Below the pieces are notes generated by a model. It was not told where the DNA came from, made no database searches, and was given only the letters and a program-made list of their open reading frames with translations. 9,330 nucleotides of DNA from Clostridium sp. CAG:1013 (GTDB lineage: Bacteria > Bacillota > Clostridia > Oscillospirales > Acutalibacteraceae), in contig HF972627.1 in assembly GCA_000432995.1 (NCBI GenBank), forward strand, positions 51,952 through 61,281. Reading direction: 5' to 3'. Numbering within the stretch: the first letter of the stretch is position 1; every line of letters begins with the position of its first letter. Shown here piece after piece: positions 5,476 through 9,330 of this stretch. Both the position numbers and the translations under genes were made by a program.

Positions 5476-6531
5476 ATGGCAAACTTCTGTGCCTCACCTT
5501 CAGATGCCCTTTCCTTTCAAAAGATCGGAATTGGATGCTGGGCGTTTGGTGGCGGCGAATACTGGGGAAATCAAGACCAAAAAGACGTCGAGAATGTAGT
5601 ACACACCGCGATCGACGCTGGTCTCAATCTATTCGATACTGCGCGGATGTACAATGACGGAAAAAGCGAAGAGTCTTTGGGAAAAGCCTTAAAAGGACTT
5701 CGGGAGAAAGCTGTAATCTGTTCCAAAGTCTCCCCTGCCAAAGCTTATTACAACACATTGATCCAAGAGTGTGAAGCCTCTCTGAAGAATCTTGGTACGG
5801 ATTACATTGATCTTTATATGATCCATTGGCCCCTTTGTCCCGTAAGTTTGCGCCACTTTACAAACAATCCTCAGGTTCTCGACAATCCCCCTACAAGCGA
5901 GGAAGCGTTTTCCGCCCTTCTCAAACTGAAAAAAGAAGGAAAAATCCGGCATATCGGCGTAAGCAATTACGGACCCACCCAGCTCAAAGAAGCCTTGGCG
6001 ATTTGCCCGGAAATCGAAGTAAACGAATTGACCTACAATGTCCTTTCTCGTGCTATTGAAGCCGAAATTGTTCCTCTATGCGAAAAACAAAACGTCAAGA
6101 TCATCTCTTCCATGACGTTCCAGCAAGGAATTTTGACAGGCATGTATCGGACCGCTGAAGAAGTTCCTCCCCATCAAGCCCATTCCCGCCATTTCGCTCA
6201 GGAGCGTGGCGCTGGTACATCAAGACATGGCGGACCTGGGGTAGAAAAGGAAATGTTCCAGGTTGTGGATAAGCTGAGAACTTTGGCAGAAGATCTCCAT
6301 ATTTCCGTAGCTCAACTTTCCGCCGCTTGGGTTCTTCACAAGCAATTTATTTCCTGCGCTCTCGTAGGCTGCCGAACCAAAGAACAACTGCTGGATAATG
6401 TGGCCGCTCTCAATGTTTCACTTTCAGATGAAATTGTGAGAGAGATCGACCAGGTTAGTTTGCCGGTTTGGGAGAAACTGGGGAATAGTCCAGACTACTA
6501 TGAGAGTCTTTCAGAAAGCCGCGTCTTTTAA
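5476..6531 (+). CDS. Aldo/keto reductase
   Basis: This 351-residue NAD(P)H-dependent oxidoreductase belongs to the aldo/keto reductase superfamily, with a TIM-barrel fold and cytoplasmic location. The catalytic tetrad is visible: D54 and Y59 in FDTARMYNDGKSEE, K84 in ICSKVSP, and H117 in YMIHWPL. KIRHIGVSN at 156-164 is the usual substrate-loop and cofactor motif. The C-terminal ALVGCRTKEQLLDN stretch corresponds to the cofactor phosphate-binding loop. The start is the ATG at 5476 with AAGGAG nine bases upstream (5461-5466). The frame is open for 38 more codons upstream, but those cover operator copy 2 and have no ribosome binding site. As first gene of the transporter operon, it probably oxidises or reduces the imported sugar or a resulting aldehyde. 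Substrate and direction are unknown. Confidence 0.93.
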   Translation: MANFCASPSDALSFQKIGIGCWAFGGGEYWGNQDQKDVENVVHTAIDAGLNLFDTARMYNDGKSEESLGKALKGLREKAVICSKVSPAKAYYNTLIQECEASLKNLGTDYIDLYMIHWPLCPVSLRHFTNNPQVLDNPPTSEEAFSALLKLKKEGKIRHIGVSNYGPTQLKEALAICPEIEVNELTYNVLSRAIEAEIVPLCEKQNVKIISSMTFQQGILTGMYRTAEEVPPHQAHSRHFAQERGAGTSRHGGPGVEKEMFQVVDKLRTLAEDLHISVAQLSAAWVLHKQFISCALVGCRTKEQLLDNVAALNVSLSDEIVREIDQVSLPVWEKLGNSPDYYESLSESRVF

Positions 6532-6573
6532 CCCTGGCATTCTGAAATCTACAATTAAGGAGGGATCTGAACT

Positions 6574-7521
6574 GTGAAATCGACACAGCCAGCCATACAG
6601 AGCAAAGGCAGCCCAGCTCTTCTGAAAAAAATACTGAACGCCAAGTATTTATACTTAATGCTCATAATCCCTGTCGTCTACGTTTTAATTTTCAACTACG
6701 CACCTATCGGCGGCATTGTAATGGCGTTTCAGCGGTTTTCACCTAGGGACGGCATTTTTGGAAGTGAATGGGTAGGACTTTACAATTTTCAACGCTTTTT
6801 TGAGTCTCCTTCATTCTTTGATATCATGCGCAACACTTTGAGCATCAGTCTATACTCTCTGATCGCCAGCTTCCCGTTCCCCATTCTTCTGGCGATTATG
6901 GTAAACCACTGTTTGCTCTCCCACTTCAAAAAAGCGATTCAAACCATCACCTTTGCCCCTTATTTTCTCTCCACCGTGCTGTTGGTAGGTTTGGTCACCC
7001 AAGTGTTGAGCCTTCGAAGCGGCATCCTTAATTTAATTTTGGAGCAATTTGGGTGTGAACGAGTTGACTTTATGGGTGTGCCCAGTCTTTTCAATGACAT
7101 CTATGTTTGGACAGGCATATGGCAGACCACAGGTTACTCCGCGATCATTTACATTTCCGCTTTAGCTGGCGTGGACCCCACATATCACGAATCCGCTCGG
7201 ATTGACGGTGCAAATATCTGGCAGCGGATCTGGCACATCGATTTAGCGACAATCCGGCCAACCATTGTGATTATGCTGATCCTCAGCATGGGAAGCATTA
7301 TCAATGTGGATTTTGAAAGAGCGTTCCTCATGCAGAATCCCATCAATCTCTCCGCTTCCGAGATCATCTCAACCTACGTTTACAAAGTGAGTGTCGCTAC
7401 ATCTCGTCCCGATTATTCCTTCGGTACAGCGATTGGCCTATTCCAAAACGTCATCACTGTCATCCTTACGCTGTCGGTAAACAAGATCGTAGACAAGCTG
7501 ACAGGCGAAGGAATGTTCTAA
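6574..7521 (+). CDS. LplB-type ABC sugar transporter permease
   Basis: This 315-residue integral membrane protein is one half of the permease pair of a CUT1-family carbohydrate importer. It resembles the LplB/YteP group. Hydrophobic segments lie near 29-50, 87-113, 126-150, 185-201, 228-247 and 284-302. The cytoplasmic EAA loop that contacts the ATPase is HESARIDGANIWQRIW at 205-220, ending IRP at 227-229. The segment after the fifth helix (DFERAFLMQNP, then STYVYK) is typical of this group. It starts with GTG at 6574, nine bases after AAGGAGGG, and 42 bases after the reductase stop with no terminator between. It pairs with the next gene. Confidence 0.93.
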   Translation: MKSTQPAIQSKGSPALLKKILNAKYLYLMLIIPVVYVLIFNYAPIGGIVMAFQRFSPRDGIFGSEWVGLYNFQRFFESPSFFDIMRNTLSISLYSLIASFPFPILLAIMVNHCLLSHFKKAIQTITFAPYFLSTVLLVGLVTQVLSLRSGILNLILEQFGCERVDFMGVPSLFNDIYVWTGIWQTTGYSAIIYISALAGVDPTYHESARIDGANIWQRIWHIDLATIRPTIVIMLILSMGSIINVDFERAFLMQNPINLSASEIISTYVYKVSVATSRPDYSFGTAIGLFQNVITVILTLSVNKIVDKLTGEGMF

Positions 7522-7536
7522 AAGGAGGAACCAACC

Positions 7537-8466
7537 GTGAAAAAACATCGTACTCATACCGGTTTTTTCAAACAAATAAAACGGGAATCTAAACCAGATC
7601 GCTTCTTTTACTTTTTCAATATACTGTATCTTTCCATCGCTGGAGTTGTCGTTCTTTACCCCTTGCTGTATTCCCTGGCATGCTCCTTCAGCTCCACAGA
7701 CGCGATCATTCAGGGCAGAGTCGTGTTATGGCCTGTCGAATTCACTCTAGATTCCTATAAGGCCGTTTTGCAATACGGAATGATCGGCACAGGATTTCTA
7801 AACTCTATTCTCTACTGTGTTGGTGCTACCATCACCTCCGTTGTATTGCTGCTTCTGGCCGCTTATCCTTTGTCCCGCAGGGATCTCCCCGGAAAAAAGT
7901 GGCTCACTTACTTCTTTGTTGTCACCATGTTTTTTAACGGGGGCATCATTCCAAACTACATCTTGATGAGCCAGCTCAATTTGATTGGATCCCGCTGGTC
8001 ACTGATCATCGCCTTCATGTTTTCCTGCTATAACATGATCATCGTAAAGTCCTACTTTCAGACCAGTATTCCTCAAGGTCTGTTGGACGCAGCCCACATT
8101 GATGGATGCAACGACTTCCTTTTCTTTCTCAAGATGGCCATTCCTCTGGCAAAGCCGGTTATTGCAGTAATGGTTCTTTTCAATATGGTTTCCAACTGGA
8201 ATGGTTACTTCAGAGCGCTGCTTTACCTGACAGATCCTGAGACTTTCTCTCTCCAGCAAGTTCTTCGCAGCATCCTCTTTGTTGCGAGTATGCCTTCGGA
8301 GATCGTCTCCGCCGTGGGTGACAGCAACATCCAAAGCCTTCAGAATCTATTGGAACAGCTTCGATATGCTGTTTTGATGGTAGGCATGATTCCCATGATG
8401 TTGGTGTATCCTTTCGTGCAGAAATTTTTCGTGAAAGGGATGATGATCGGTTCGCTGAAAGAATAA
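7537..8466 (+). CDS. LplC/YtcP-type ABC sugar transporter permease
   Basis: This is the second permease subunit, with 309 residues. Hydrophobic segments lie near 29-50, 90-112, 122-146, 153-172, 204-222 and 275-296. The EAA loop is LDAAHIDGCNDFLFFLKMAIPL at roughly 183-204. FNGGIIPNYILM (133-144) and the C-terminal VKGMMIGSLKE are characteristic of the LplC/YtcP group. It begins at a GTG (7537), eight bases after AAAGGAGG and 15 bases from the preceding stop. No ATPase gene is visible. In Bacillota such systems often share an MsmX-like ATPase encoded elsewhere, which is the likely case here. Confidence 0.93.
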   Translation: MKKHRTHTGFFKQIKRESKPDRFFYFFNILYLSIAGVVVLYPLLYSLACSFSSTDAIIQGRVVLWPVEFTLDSYKAVLQYGMIGTGFLNSILYCVGATITSVVLLLLAAYPLSRRDLPGKKWLTYFFVVTMFFNGGIIPNYILMSQLNLIGSRWSLIIAFMFSCYNMIIVKSYFQTSIPQGLLDAAHIDGCNDFLFFLKMAIPLAKPVIAVMVLFNMVSNWNGYFRALLYLTDPETFSLQQVLRSILFVASMPSEIVSAVGDSNIQSLQNLLEQLRYAVLMVGMIPMMLVYPFVQKFFVKGMMIGSLKE

Positions 8467-8502
8467 CACAACCACAATCAATACCACTAAGGAGGACTTG
8501 TA

Positions 8503-9330
8503 ATGAAACAACATAAACGCGTTTTAGCATTGCTGATTGCCCTAGTACTCATACTCTCCGCCTGCTCCCAGACTCCTACCGAGTCGACCGGCGAAAGCGA
8601 TCCCGCTGTAGATTCACAAACCTCCACGGGTACCACATCTGAGCCTATCCTGGACCTCCCTCTGACCACAGAAGAAGTCACCTTCACCATGTTTATGCCT
8701 GGTTTGGATAACCTCACCAGTAGCTTTGCTCTTGAGGATAATGATTTCACAAAAAGAATTTACGAGGATACCGGCATTAAACTTGAGTTTATCTCTTGCA
8801 GCCAAGCTGAAAGAAAAGACAAGCTCAGTGTTCTTTTAAACTCCGGCGATTATCCTGACTTGATCCGGGACAACTCCATGCAGCTCAACGACATCCAGTA
8901 CTACGCTGATCAGGGGATCTTCATCGCCTTGGATGATTACGGCCTGATGGATTATCCCAATATCAAAGCCGCTTTTGAAGAGTTTCCTGAAATCGACGAA
9001 GCTCTGAGAGGCAACGACGGTAAATTGTACGCGTTCCCTGAAGTGAACGATTGCCTCCACAATACATATCGCGGGGGTCGTATGCACTACTACATGCCCT
9101 GGTTCCGAGACAACGACATCGATGTCCCCGAGACCCTTGATGAGTTTACCGAGTATCTGCGCTGGGTAAAAACCAGCGACCCCAACGGAAATGGCAAACA
9201 GGACGAAATCCCGCTTGCGTTCTGGAACAATGAAGGAATCATCAAAAACGCCATTTCCGCATTGGCAAAGCCTTTCCTGCCCTGGGTTTACACCGACAAA
9301 GACTGGGGCCTGGCTGTTGTGGATGGAAAA
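8503..9330 (+). CDS. Extracellular sugar-binding lipoprotein of the ABC importer (3' end outside window)
   Basis: The reading frame is open from the ATG at 8503 to the window end, giving 276 codons without a stop. TAAGGAGG lies seven bases upstream. The N-terminus has basic residues (KQHKR), a hydrophobic stretch, then the lipobox LSAC at 18-21, so C21 should be the lipidated residue and the protein should sit on the outer face of the membrane. A Ser/Thr/Glu-rich linker follows (about 22-45). The body fits the LplA/YtcQ-like family 1 solute-binding proteins, including NSGDYPDLI near 114-122 and DPNGNGKQDEIPL at 226-238. These family members are usually around 500 residues, so roughly half is present. 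It follows the two permeases by 36 bases and completes the importer except for the ATPase. The ligand is unknown. Confidence 0.93.
   Translation, partial: MKQHKRVLALLIALVLILSACSQTPTESTGESDPAVDSQTSTGTTSEPILDLPLTTEEVTFTMFMPGLDNLTSSFALEDNDFTKRIYEDTGIKLEFISCSQAERKDKLSVLLNSGDYPDLIRDNSMQLNDIQYYADQGIFIALDDYGLMDYPNIKAAFEEFPEIDEALRGNDGKLYAFPEVNDCLHNTYRGGRMHYYMPWFRDNDIDVPETLDEFTEYLRWVKTSDPNGNGKQDEIPLAFWNNEGIIKNAISALAKPFLPWVYTDKDWGLAVVDGK

Noticed and set aside
6532..6573. Possible terminator or promoter between the aldo/keto reductase and the permease
   Set aside because: The 42-base gap shows only a ribosome binding site, with no GC-rich hairpin, U tract or promoter pair, so co-transcription is the simpler reading.

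Overview
The window looks like Bacillota DNA, most likely from a gut or other anaerobic Clostridia. The reasons are strong AGGAGG-type ribosome binding sites, sigma-A-like promoters with 17-bp spacers, tight gene packing, a lipoprotein solute-binding protein, and LplB/LplC-type sugar permeases with no ATPase gene beside them. The organism is inferred from style only; no rRNA or other marker gene is present.

The layout is one divergent carbohydrate-utilisation locus built around a 310-bp intergenic control region (5166-5475). On the minus strand, leaving that region, lie a TIM-barrel sugar isomerase/epimerase-like protein, two tandem Gfo/Idh/MocA oxidoreductases, a FucU/RbsD-type sugar mutarotase, a GntR-headed regulator with a LacI-type sensor domain, a KDPG/KDPGal-type aldolase, and the first codons of a further gene that may encode an enolase-superfamily sugar-acid dehydratase. 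The last junctions are very tight: the mutarotase and regulator share a base (TAATG), and the regulator and aldolase overlap by four bases (GTGA). On the plus strand lie an aldo/keto reductase, two ABC permeases of the LplB and LplC types, and the 5' part of a lipoprotein solute-binding protein cut by the window end.

A coherent reading is that an oligosaccharide or glycoside is bound and imported by the ABC system, using an ATPase encoded elsewhere. It is then worked on by NAD(P)-linked oxidoreductases and the TIM-barrel protein. The mutarotase equilibrates sugar anomers, and the product is taken through a sugar acid to a 2-keto-3-deoxy compound that the aldolase splits to pyruvate and an aldehyde. 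The substrate cannot be read from the sequence. A 6-deoxy sugar such as fucose, a galactose/galactonate-type route, and a 3-keto-glycoside oxidation/elimination route are all compatible.

The most informative non-coding signal is in the intergenic region. A perfect 16-bp repeat, TATACATGTTCACTTT, occurs once just downstream of each divergent promoter, and each copy is followed by a second, different inverted repeat. The core ACATGTT recurs between them, and the 9-mer TACATGTTC also appears in a perfect inverted repeat inside the mutarotase gene. These are good candidates for the operators of the locus regulator. I see no CRISPR array, mobile element, tRNA or rRNA.
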